From: a bacterium
Lineage (GTDB): Bacteria > Spirochaetota > UBA4802 > UBA5550
Assembly (NCBI GenBank): GCA_024224995.1
Contig: JAAENB010001172.1
Coordinates: 1 to 6,387, forward strand
Length of the DNA: 6,387 nt
Direction of reading: 5' to 3'
Shown here: positions 1-6,008 of the stretch, one piece after another
How positions within the stretch are numbered: the stretch's first letter is position 1
Layout of the letters: every line of letters begins with the position of its first letter
The notes under the pieces: model-generated
What the model saw: only the letters and a program-made list of their open reading frames with translations
Database searches by the model: none
Told to the model about the DNA's origin: nothing
Program-made: the position numbers and the translations under genes

Positions 1-69
1 CTCCGGGTATAGTCTACATTCCGAATTACGTTTTTCGGTATATTAAGACACGACCGACCCAGTATAGCG

Positions 70-275
70 GGGAAAAACAGGTCAGAAACTTGATAGTATT
101 ACGAGCTGTATCTGGCCTTGAAGTAGTATGGGCTCTTTGGGTTGTGAGGACTGTTTGAGCGGAGCGAGTTCCGGAGCAATCCAAAGAGCCCATACTACTT
201 CAAGGCCCGCGCACAAGCAAAATCAAGTTTCTTGAGAGTGCGGACCCCGTCGAACGGGAAAAAATAGGTCAGAAA
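70..275. repeat. Imperfect direct repeats flanking a palindromic element
   Basis: A 19-20 nt sequence of the form GGGAAAAA(A)nAGGTCAGAAA occurs twice in the same orientation, at 70-88 and 256-275, differing by one indel and one substitution. The copies bracket the large inverted repeat at 114-207. Overlapping the left copy, AGAAACTTGAT (85-95) is repeated in inverted form as ATCAAGTTTCT (222-232), giving an outer arm pair for the same palindrome. This nested symmetry in a gene-free stretch looks like a decayed mobile element or composite dispersed repeat. No transposase frame is present, and the boundaries are inferred from the repeats alone. The rest of 1-337 shows no gene. Confidence 0.5.
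114..207. repeat. Perfect 27-bp inverted repeat (long hairpin)
   Basis: The 27 nt at 114-140 are the exact reverse complement of 181-207. Four further pairs (141-144 with 177-180, one of them G-T) extend the stem to 31 bp, leaving a loop of about 30-32 nt. The loop holds TGTTTGAGCGGAGCGAGTT, which I recall as resembling a motif found in intergenic hairpins of other bacteria; this is memory, not a search. A perfect stem this long suggests a MITE-like element or a structured repeat family. There is no T-tract on either side, so it is not a standard intrinsic terminator, although it could protect the 3' end of the cbiM transcript. Confidence 0.75.
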
Positions 276-337
276 GTCCAAAACAGGTTTAATCTCTTTC
301 CGGGTAATTAACCCCTGGATAAAAAACCTCGAACCTT

Positions 338-958
338 TTACCTTTTACCTGCCTCCACCATCACGGGTTTGACTTTGATAAGAAAAGAAACAATAAAAGC
401 GGTAATAGCCCCTTCCAGGAAAGCAAGGGGGATATTAACGGCGTAGAATATTTTCGCTATCTTTTCAAAGCCGCTGCCGTTATAAATGAGAAAACAAGCA
501 ACAAAAAAGGCCGAAAGGAGAATGGCAACGGTACCGGCCAGGAAGCTCCGAATATTGAGGGATATCGCGTTCGCGGGATCAATCTTTTTTAATCCGGCCC
601 TGAAAATAAATGATGCCGCAAGAGCGGGAACTCCAATTACCATTGTATTGACCCCCAGGGTGGTAAAACCGCCATGCTGGAACATAATTGCCTGGAATAA
701 AAGACCAACCAGGATCGCGGGAAACGCGCTCCAGCCCAGAAGAATTCCCATGAGACCGCTGAATACCAGGTGACTGCTCGTAGGACCAATCTGAAAATGA
801 TACAGGGAAACAGCAAAAAAGGCCGCAGTCATAACCGCAATACGGGGAATGTCTTCTTCCTTTGTTTTTTTAAGGGTATAGGCAGTAAGCAGGGCAGCAG
901 CTCCTGCGGACACGCCCAGGACCGGGCCGCTTAAGATTACTCCTTCGTGGATGTGCAT
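338..958 (-). CDS. cbiM: CbiM/NikM-type nickel/cobalt ECF transporter membrane component
   Basis: This is the substrate-binding integral membrane component of an ECF-type nickel or cobalt importer. The 206-residue length fits a stand-alone CbiM without a fused NikN domain. It begins MHIHEG; in this family the N-terminal amine and His2 bind the metal, and the SSHL motif (His63) supplies a further ligand. Other hallmarks are QHGG at 94-97 followed by TTLGVNT, and PLAFLEG near 177-183. Roughly six hydrophobic segments are visible. A purine-rich ribosome site (GGGGGAAG, 961-968) precedes the ATG by 2 nt. Its promoter and candidate NikR operator lie just upstream, which favours nickel as substrate over cobalt, so nikM is an equally fair name. 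No CbiQ/NikQ transmembrane or CbiO/NikO ATPase gene follows in the 337 nt visible downstream. Confidence 0.93.
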   Translation of the reverse strand: MHIHEGVILSGPVLGVSAGAAALLTAYTLKKTKEEDIPRIAVMTAAFFAVSLYHFQIGPTSSHLVFSGLMGILLGWSAFPAILVGLLFQAIMFQHGGFTTLGVNTMVIGVPALAASFIFRAGLKKIDPANAISLNIRSFLAGTVAILLSAFFVACFLIYNGSGFEKIAKIFYAVNIPLAFLEGAITAFIVSFLIKVKPVMVEAGKR

Positions 959-974
959 TGCTTCCCCCGCTAGA

Positions 975-1001
975 ATGTTACAAATTTTATTTTAGTGGCA
1001 C
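975..1001. promoter_or_regulatory. Candidate NikR operator upstream of cbiM
   Basis: ATGTTAC (975-981) and GTGGCAC (995-1001) are separated by exactly 13 nt. This resembles the non-enteric NikR operator, which I recall as GTGTTAC-N13/14-GTAACAC, with 6/7 and 5/7 matches. The site starts right after the predicted -10 box and covers the expected transcription start, a classic repressor position. A nikR gene with intact nickel ligands lies in the same window. The right half is degenerate, so this is a candidate only. Confidence 0.5.
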
Positions 1002-1031
1002 TATATAGCAAAAATGAGGAATTTTTGTCAA
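1002..1031 (-). promoter_or_regulatory. Predicted sigma-70 promoter of cbiM
   Basis: On the minus strand a perfect TTGACA (1031-1026) is followed by an 18-nt spacer and TATATA (1007-1002), with a TG-n extended -10 element directly before it. Transcription would start near 995, about 37 nt upstream of the cbiM ATG. It is the best promoter match in the window. Confidence 0.65.
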
Positions 1032-1126
1032 CAATTTATGATGATTTTTTGGGAAAATTATGCGTTATATATAAGGTATATGAAGCCGGAATGTAAGCGA
1101 TGCCTGGAGCAATAATACGCAGTCAA

Positions 1127-2275
1127 TTATTGGAAAATTTCATTTCCCTTCTTTGCGCCGGATTTTTGCAATAATTCTATTATTTTTTTATCTTTAGCCG
1201 CATCAAGGGGAGTCTCTCCTTTTTTATTTTTGGCATTAATAACGGCTCCTTTTTCCATAAGGAGCGTTACTGCCTGAACATACCCGCTGTTTGCCGCCCC
1301 ATGGAGCGCGGTGTATCCGTGTATATCCCGGGCCTCCAGCTTAGCGCCATTCTCTATTAGCAGGCGCATTACCTCTATTTTACCGGCATCAGCAGCATAA
1401 TGCAGAGGGGTAACATTTTCATTGTTTTGCGCATTGACTTCCGCTCCTTTTGCGATGAGCAGTTTTACTACCTGGAGTCTCCCTTTATGTGCTGCCGCAT
1501 GTAAAGGGATTGAGCCGGTTTTATTTTTTATGGTGCTGTTGGCCCCATGTTCTATGAGCATGGCTGCGATTTTGGTATTGCCGCAGAGAGCTGCCATAAA
1601 GAGCGGTGTATCCTCATCTTCATCTTTTTTATTAATAGCGGCTTTCTTTTTAATCAGCAGTTCAACTATTTTTATGTGCCCATTCCAGGACGCGTAATGC
1701 AATGAAGTGAGCCCATTCCGCTGCTCCGAATCAACATCCGCTCCCTTTTCAATCAGAAGCCGGGCTATAGCGGTAAAACCTTCTTCTGCCGCAATATTCA
1801 AAGGCACCTGTCCATGCTTATTTTTGACATTAACAGCAGCACCATTTTCAAGAAGCAGCGAGCTTATTTTCAAACTCCCCTCTTTCGCGGTACAAAACAA
1901 AGGGGTCTCATCATCCAGGTTTTCTTTAATATTAACATTGGCTCCTTTTTTAATCAGCAAACGAACCATTTCAGTTTTATTGCTTATTACCGCATAAAAT
2001 AAAGGAGTTAGCCCATTTTTAGCCTGTTCATTGATCCCGGCTCCCTTTTGAAGAAGCAGTTCCGCTGCTGTAATAAAACCATGTTCTGCCGCAATATGCA
2101 AAGGAGTATATCCAATTCTATCTTTTGAATTAATATCCGCCCCTTTTTCTATCAATTGGCGTACTACAGCAATATCCCCTTTCTCTACCGCTTCATGTAA
2201 AGGCAATGCCTGCGCTAACGGAGTCAGCATGAATAACAATATTAGCATCAATAAGGAAAAAAATATATGTTTCAT
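1127..2275 (-). CDS. Exported ankyrin-repeat protein
   Basis: The protein is 382 residues if it starts at the ATG at 2275. I chose that start because it gives a clean signal peptide: MKHIFF, a leucine-rich core, then AQA with likely cleavage after residue 23. A GTG at 2323 would add 16 residues in front of the signal. The mature part is nearly all ankyrin repeats: an N-terminal cap from about residue 24, nine full repeats starting near residues 55, 88, 122, 155, 188, 221, 254, 287 and 320, and a C-terminal cap from 353. Spacing is 33 residues, with one 34-residue unit. Typical TPLH, AA, LL and KGA positions are visible. There is no second domain and no membrane anchor, so it is probably a periplasmic or secreted binding scaffold. 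The partner is unknown. No strong Shine-Dalgarno sequence precedes the chosen ATG. Confidence 0.88.
   Translation of the reverse strand: MKHIFFSLLMLILLFMLTPLAQALPLHEAVEKGDIAVVRQLIEKGADINSKDRIGYTPLHIAAEHGFITAAELLLQKGAGINEQAKNGLTPLFYAVISNKTEMVRLLIKKGANVNIKENLDDETPLFCTAKEGSLKISSLLLENGAAVNVKNKHGQVPLNIAAEEGFTAIARLLIEKGADVDSEQRNGLTSLHYASWNGHIKIVELLIKKKAAINKKDEDEDTPLFMAALCGNTKIAAMLIEHGANSTIKNKTGSIPLHAAAHKGRLQVVKLLIAKGAEVNAQNNENVTPLHYAADAGKIEVMRLLIENGAKLEARDIHGYTALHGAANSGYVQAVTLLMEKGAVINAKNKKGETPLDAAKDKKIIELLQKSGAKKGNEIFQ
1220..2113 (-). repeat. Tandem ~99-bp coding repeats in 3-unit modules
   Basis: Nine ankyrin units are encoded in tandem. They fall into three modules of three: 2113-1814, 1813-1517 and 1516-1220. 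The openings recur in order: GYTPLHIAAEHGF / GLTPLFYA / DETPLF, then GQVPLNIAAEEGF / GLTSLHYA / EDTPLF, then a more diverged third set. At DNA level, 1741-1804 and 2041-2104 align without gaps at a 300-nt offset, about 47 of 64 positions identical by hand count. The array therefore seems to have grown by duplication of triplets and not only of single repeats. Confidence 0.65.
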
Positions 2276-2412
2276 GTGTTCAATACTATGAAACAATATA
2301 AAAATTACAACAATTTTATCCACTCCCAGGGGAAGGAGTTTCCCTTATTTTACTTGCTTTTTTTCCAGCAATAATTTTTATTTAGCAGCACATCACCAGG
2401 GAGGAAAACAAG

Positions 2413-2976
2413 ATGAGTAAAAAATCCAGAGTAAATTTTATGCCGGAAGATACTTTTTGGGGGTTAATCGATGAATCGCTATCAAAGACCTCAACTTCCG
2501 AGGAACAGATCGAGTATCTCCAAAAGCAAATGCTTTCTCTCGAAGAGGAGGCCATAATCGGGTTTCATTACCAGTTTGATAAAGTATATTTTAATTCATA
2601 CACATCCGAATTATGGGCAACTGCCTATGTGGCCTGCGGCGGCTGTTCAGACGACGGGTTTGATTATTTCAGGTGCTGGGTTATTTCCCGGGGCAAAGAC
2701 GTGTATAATAACGCGCTAAAAAATCCCGATTCCCTGGTAACTGAATTCGATAAACTTTCGGACGATGACTTTCCTGAACTTGAAGATATGCTTTCCCTTG
2801 CCGACGACGCCATAAGCCAAAAAACAGGGAAGGATTTTTATGATATAATAGATAATTATGAAGATGATTTAAACGGGTATCCATCAATGAAATTTAACTG
2901 GGAAGAAGATAATGAAGAAAGCATGAAAAAAATATGCCCAAAAGTCTTTGAAAAATATTGGGAAAATCCTTTTTAA
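2413..2976 (+). CDS. DUF4240 family protein
   Basis: This 187-residue protein of unknown function is the only plus-strand gene with good support. Family signatures include FWGLIDESL near the N-terminus (15-23), LWATAYVACGG (67-77) and the strongly conserved CSDDGFDYFRCWVISRG (78-94), followed by an acidic segment ending near KTGKDFYD. Length and motif order fit DUF4240, often a stand-alone cytoplasmic protein; I know of no established activity. It has no signal peptide or membrane segment and is very acidic, especially in the C-terminal half. A strong ribosome site, AGGGAGGA (2398-2405), lies 7 nt before the ATG and fixes the start. It is divergent from the ankyrin gene and convergent with nikR, with only 10 nt between their stop codons, so it is probably a single-gene unit. 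Confidence 0.85.
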   Translation: MSKKSRVNFMPEDTFWGLIDESLSKTSTSEEQIEYLQKQMLSLEEEAIIGFHYQFDKVYFNSYTSELWATAYVACGGCSDDGFDYFRCWVISRGKDVYNNALKNPDSLVTEFDKLSDDDFPELEDMLSLADDAISQKTGKDFYDIIDNYEDDLNGYPSMKFNWEEDNEESMKKICPKVFEKYWENPF

Positions 2977-2986
2977 CCTGCTTTTT

Positions 2987-3397
2987 TTACTTCTCCGCAG
3001 AAGTGAGGGTTAACTGGCCGTTCCGGATATTCTTGATTGAAGCGAGTTTATCCGCAATGGCCTGAACATCTTTTGTTTTTCCTCGAAGGATCAAGACCTC
3101 AAGACAGTTATGCTCGTCCAGGTGGATATGGGTTGTTGATACGATGCTGCCAAAATAATGATGCTGGATATCATTTAATTTGTCGGAAATTTCATGAACA
3201 TGATGATCATATACAAGGGTTAAAGTACCAATAGCTTCCGCTTCGGGATCGGAGATATCATTGTTAACCATCATGGTCCGGATAAGATCCCGGATAGCCT
3301 CAGAACGGTTAACATAGCCTTTTTCACCAATAAGGGAATCGAACCTGGTGAGCAGTTTTTCATCAATGGAAACACCAAATCGTATGATATTATTCAT
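2987..3397 (-). CDS. nikR: Nickel-responsive transcriptional regulator NikR
   Basis: This is a 136-residue ribbon-helix-helix repressor that senses Ni(II) and controls nickel uptake genes. The N-terminal part (about 2-45) carries the RHH fold, with IIRFGVSIDEKLL as the DNA-contacting strand and NRSEAIRDLI as the helix. The C-terminal ACT-like domain has the full nickel site, His79, His90, His92 and Cys98, in the spacing of E. coli H76/H87/H89/C95. I chose the ATG at 3397; a TTG directly before it (3400) is possible but less likely. The ATG lies inside the 3' end of the ymdB-like gene (8-nt overlap), so nikR is probably co-transcribed and translationally coupled to it. A GAGAG-type ribosome site lies just upstream. 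Its likely target here is cbiM, through the candidate operator at 975-1001. Confidence 0.95.
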   Translation of the reverse strand: MNNIIRFGVSIDEKLLTRFDSLIGEKGYVNRSEAIRDLIRTMMVNNDISDPEAEAIGTLTLVYDHHVHEISDKLNDIQHHYFGSIVSTTHIHLDEHNCLEVLILRGKTKDVQAIADKLASIKNIRNGQLTLTSAEK

Positions 3398-4169
3398 CAA
3401 CTCTCTCTATTGCCTGTGTTTTCCCATCATCGCCTACTTCCGCGATAATCCCGTTTATACCCGGGTTTCCGGGAGCAACTTCAAATTTAACTCTTATTTG
3501 CGTCAAAAACTTTCGAATTGATTGTTCCTTCTTCATCCCGATTACGGAATCAAAAGACCCGGTCATACCAATGTCGGTAATATAACCGGTACCGCCAGGC
3601 AGGATCGTATCATCGGAAGTTTGAACATGCGTATGAGTACCATAAAGGAGGGTGGCCCTGTTGTCTATGTACCAGCCAAGCGCTTTTTTCTCCGCTGTGG
3701 CTTCGGCATGAAAGTCGACAATTATAATCGAGACTTCATCCTTTACCTTTTCGTAAATCTCATCAAATTTACGAAAAGGACAATCGATAGAAAACATATG
3801 AGCCCTTCCCTGCAGGTTAATAACGCAGATTTTGGTACCCCGGTGGGAGTGTATATAATAACCGTGCCCCGGCAGCTCATCGGCATAATTTGCCGGACGA
3901 AGAAGCGCCGGCTCACCGTCGAGCATATCCCGGATCTCCCCGTTATCCCAGATATGATTTCCCGAGGTAATAATATGAGCCCCCATGGAAAAGATCTCAT
4001 CCGCGATATTAGGAGTAAGGCACCAGCCGCCGGAAGCATTCTCGCCATTGACAATGACCAGGTCAATTCGTCTTTGATCGACAATTCCCTGGAGCCTGGA
4101 TGCCAGGGCATCCCTGCCTGTCCGTCCAACAACATCACCAATAGCAAGAACTCGAATAGTCTTTTTCAT
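3390..4169 (-). CDS. ymdB: TIGR00282/YmdB-family metallophosphoesterase
   Basis: This cytoplasmic dimetal phosphoesterase of 259 residues belongs to the family whose Bacillus member YmdB hydrolyses 2',3'-cyclic nucleotides and affects RNase Y-linked gene expression. All metal-site residues are present: Asp12 (AIGDVVG), Glu43 and Asn44 (VNGEN), Asn71 and His72 (SGNHIWD), His154 (DFHAEAT), His179 and His181 (GTHTHVQT). Spacing matches B. subtilis YmdB with an offset of four residues. It follows rny by 54 nt on the same strand, a common pairing, but a terminator-like hairpin lies in that gap. The ATG at 4169 fits the family N-terminus (KKTIRVLAIGD). No Shine-Dalgarno sequence is visible; the preceding 30 nt are AT-rich. 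The 3' end overlaps nikR. Activity on a specific substrate is inferred from the family. Confidence 0.93.
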   Translation of the reverse strand: MKKTIRVLAIGDVVGRTGRDALASRLQGIVDQRRIDLVIVNGENASGGWCLTPNIADEIFSMGAHIITSGNHIWDNGEIRDMLDGEPALLRPANYADELPGHGYYIHSHRGTKICVINLQGRAHMFSIDCPFRKFDEIYEKVKDEVSIIIVDFHAEATAEKKALGWYIDNRATLLYGTHTHVQTSDDTILPGGTGYITDIGMTGSFDSVIGMKKEQSIRKFLTQIRVKFEVAPGNPGINGIIAEVGDDGKTQAIERVDE

Positions 4170-4197
4170 ATAGATATAAATATATACGATGTACCGT

Positions 4198-4225
4198 AAT
4201 AAAAAGCAGAGGCGTAAACGCCTCT
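4198..4225 (-). terminator. Intrinsic terminator-like hairpin after rny
   Basis: On the minus strand AGAGGCG-TTTA-CGCCTCT (4225-4208) forms a 7-bp GC-rich stem with a 4-nt loop, followed by GCTTTTTATT. The stem begins inside the rny stop codon (4226-4224). It should end or attenuate the rny transcript before ymdB, so ymdB-nikR would depend on read-through or its own promoter. Confidence 0.7.
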
Positions 4226-5759
4226 ACTTAGCATAATCAATAACTCGTGTCTCCCGTATTACTGTTACCCGAACAATTCCGGGATATTTTAATTCACCCT
4301 CTATTTTGGTTGCGATGTCTCGTGCCATAATAGAGGCCTTGTCGTCGGTAATAATCGTATTGTCTACAATGACCCGCAGCTCCCGGCCGGCCTGGATGGC
4401 ATAACATTTTTCAACACCTTTAAAACTGGTGGCAATACTTTCCAGGTTATCCAATCGCTTTAGATAGGTCTCAAGTGATTCTCTCCGTGCTCCCGGTCGT
4501 GAGGCTGATATGGCATCGGCGACCTGAACCAGTACCGCTTCAAAGGATTCCGGTTCTTTGTCGTTATGATGAGAGGCAATGGCATTAATGCATTTTTCTC
4601 CCTCACCAAATTTTTTTGCCATTTCCGCACCAACAATAGCATGGGCTCCTTCTCCTTCAACAACGCTTCCTTTACCCACGTCATGAAGAATCCCGGCTCT
4701 TTTGGCAAGCTGCACATCGAGATTAAGCTCTCCGGCCATTATTCCGGCAAGATTTGCCACATCAATACTATGGGCAAGAACATTCTGCCCATAACTGGTC
4801 CGGTATTTCAATTTCCCAATGTGATAGAGCGCGTCTTTGGTTAGTCCCGGGATACCAAGCTCGTACGCGGCCTTGTCGCCTTCTTCAAGCATGGACTCTT
4901 CGATCTCTTCCGTAACTTTAGCAACAACCTCTTCAATCCGGGCCGGATGTATCCTGCCGTTTTGAATAAGCCGTTCCAGTGACAACCGGGCAATTTCCCT
5001 TCGTACCGGGTCGAATCCGGAAATAACAACAACTTCCGGTGTATCATCAATGATCATATCCACGCCGGTTAGATTTTCCAGGGTACGGATATTCCGTCCC
5101 TCACGGCCAATGATCCGTCCCTTCATTTCATCTGAAGGTAATGAAACCGTTGTTACCGTACTTTCCGAGGTATAATCGGACGCGTTTCTCTGAATGGCTG
5201 AAATAATTATATCTTTCGCCTTTCTTTCCGCAGTTGTTCGAGCTTCTTCCTCTAATTTGTTGATTAGCTTTGTAGACTCAAACCTGACATTGTTCTCCAG
5301 GTTCTTCAACAATAGAGTTTTTGCTTCATCCGCAGTCATACCGGAAATACGTTCCAGTTCCTTTCTATGCCTCTCAAACTCTTTACTAAGCTCTTCTTCT
5401 TTTTCCTGCTGATCCTGTTCCCGTACCAGCAAAGTTTTCTCCTGCTTTTCAAGCTGCTCTATTTTACTATCAATAGTACTTTCTTTCTGAAACAGGCGCT
5501 TTTCAGTTGCCTGAAGCTCCTGTCGCCGTTCTCTCATCTCTTTTTCAAGCAGGTTCTTTTCTTTTAATAACTGGTCCTTTGCGTCAATCAACAACTCTTT
5601 TCTTTTACTTTCAGCCTCTTTTAAGGCATCCTGTAATATTCTGTGAGACTTTGCTTCTGCAGAATTGAGTTTTATTTTCCCAAGATATGATCGTATTGCA
5701 TATCCCAAAATTGCTGACACGGGGAGAGCAATGATCAGGATTAATGTTGGTAAATTCAT
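4224..5759 (-). CDS. rny: Ribonuclease Y
   Basis: RNase Y is a membrane-anchored endoribonuclease that starts mRNA decay in many bacteria lacking an RNase E-centred system. The protein is 511 residues, the usual length. Order of parts: an N-terminal transmembrane helix (about 3-22), a long charged coiled coil (about 30-190), a KH RNA-binding domain with GRIIGREGRNIRTLE (214-228), and an HD domain with His330, the His359-Asp360 pair in GILHDVGKG, His397-His398 in ASHHND and Asp415 in VADAIS. All expected catalytic residues are present. I chose the ATG at 5759 because AGGGAGG (5766-5772) lies 6 nt upstream; the TTG at 5780 precedes that site and would place seven extra residues before the membrane helix. 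It is followed on the same strand by the ymdB-like gene, with a terminator-like hairpin at its stop codon. Confidence 0.97.
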   Translation of the reverse strand: MNLPTLILIIALPVSAILGYAIRSYLGKIKLNSAEAKSHRILQDALKEAESKRKELLIDAKDQLLKEKNLLEKEMRERRQELQATEKRLFQKESTIDSKIEQLEKQEKTLLVREQDQQEKEEELSKEFERHRKELERISGMTADEAKTLLLKNLENNVRFESTKLINKLEEEARTTAERKAKDIIISAIQRNASDYTSESTVTTVSLPSDEMKGRIIGREGRNIRTLENLTGVDMIIDDTPEVVVISGFDPVRREIARLSLERLIQNGRIHPARIEEVVAKVTEEIEESMLEEGDKAAYELGIPGLTKDALYHIGKLKYRTSYGQNVLAHSIDVANLAGIMAGELNLDVQLAKRAGILHDVGKGSVVEGEGAHAIVGAEMAKKFGEGEKCINAIASHHNDKEPESFEAVLVQVADAISASRPGARRESLETYLKRLDNLESIATSFKGVEKCYAIQAGRELRVIVDNTIITDDKASIMARDIATKIEGELKYPGIVRVTVIRETRVIDYAK

Positions 5760-5785
5760 AACAAACCTCCCTTCTCCCAATATTT

Positions 5786-5872
5786 TTATTCCTCCAAAAC
5801 CGCTCTCATGAAAACATCGATGAAGACATCCATAAAACCGGCAATTGGCCGCGAAAATCTCTCTCCCCCCAT
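5786..5872 (-). CDS. Possible small ORF (28 codons) upstream of rny
   Basis: An ATG-started frame encodes 28 residues beginning MGGERFSRPIAGF and ending RAVLEE, and stops 26 nt before the rny ATG. The second half alternates hydrophobic and charged residues (MDVFIDVFMRAVLEE) and could form a short amphipathic helix. The frame stays open upstream to a TAA stop, and a TTG start would give 47 residues. There is no convincing ribosome site, and I do not recognise the peptide. It may be a leader peptide in the rny 5' region, a remnant of a lost gene or a chance frame. The GGAGGAA at its 3' end could also act as a ribosome-binding stretch further downstream. Confidence 0.2.
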   Translation of the reverse strand: MGGERFSRPIAGFMDVFIDVFMRAVLEE

Positions 5873-5905
5873 TAAACCCGGAGAAAAAAGATCACACCTC
5901 TTTTT

Positions 5906-5934
5906 ACTATAAAGTAAGACAATTTTCAAAACTT
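5906..5934 (-). promoter_or_regulatory. Weak candidate promoter for rny
   Basis: On the minus strand TATAGT (5911-5906) matches the -10 consensus at 5 of 6 positions, but the -35 region at 17-19 nt spacing (AAGTTT or TTAAGT) is poor. Transcription from here would give a leader of roughly 140 nt including the 28-codon frame. The remaining rny-coaD gap shows nothing clearer. Confidence 0.22.
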
Positions 5935-5982
5935 AACTATTAATATAATATACAAACTAATTTGGAGATACCCTGACCTTTC

Positions 5983-6002
5983 TATAAAATATTTATTTTA
6001 TA
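5983..6002. terminator. AT-rich palindrome after coaD
   Basis: TATAAAAT-ATTT-ATTTTATA forms a perfect 8-bp stem with a 4-nt loop, starting 6 nt after the coaD stop. The stem has no GC pairs and no clean T-tract follows, so it may be a weak transcript end or only AT-rich spacer. Confidence 0.25.
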
Positions 6003-6008
6003 AAGCAG

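Noticed and set aside
114..207. Long palindrome as a classical intrinsic terminator or a CRISPR repeat pair
   Set aside because: There is no T-tract on either strand, and the two arms are inverted copies, not regularly spaced direct repeats with spacers.
486..773. Plus-strand 95-codon frame inside cbiM
   Set aside because: It lies antisense within a well-supported membrane protein gene; the basic composition is typical of the reverse complement of hydrophobic coding sequence.
1110..1132. Hairpin CAATAAT/ATTATTG at the ankyrin gene stop codon as a terminator
   Set aside because: The stem is AT-rich, the loop is 9 nt and no T-tract follows on the minus strand.
1422..1997. Plus-strand open frames opposite the ankyrin gene
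   Set aside because: They arise from the repetitive complementary strand of the ankyrin repeats, and their compositions are serine/phenylalanine-rich shadows.
2276..2323. Upstream GTG start for the ankyrin protein
   Set aside because: It would add 16 residues ahead of a clean signal peptide; the ATG at 2275 gives the canonical positive-hydrophobic-AXA arrangement.
2324..2412. Promoters in the divergent ankyrin/DUF4240 gap
   Set aside because: Candidates such as TTTACT-N17-TAATTT (plus) and TTATTG-N16-TAAAAT (minus) match consensus too poorly in AT-rich DNA to annotate.
3522..4199. Long plus-strand open frame (225 codons) opposite the ymdB-like gene
   Set aside because: It is antisense to a gene with all catalytic motifs intact, matches no family I recognise and has no good ribosome site; it reflects the codon use of the real gene.
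5760..5780. TTG start for rny at 5780
   Set aside because: The strong AGGGAGG site lies downstream of this TTG and is correctly spaced for the ATG at 5759, which also matches the family N-terminus.
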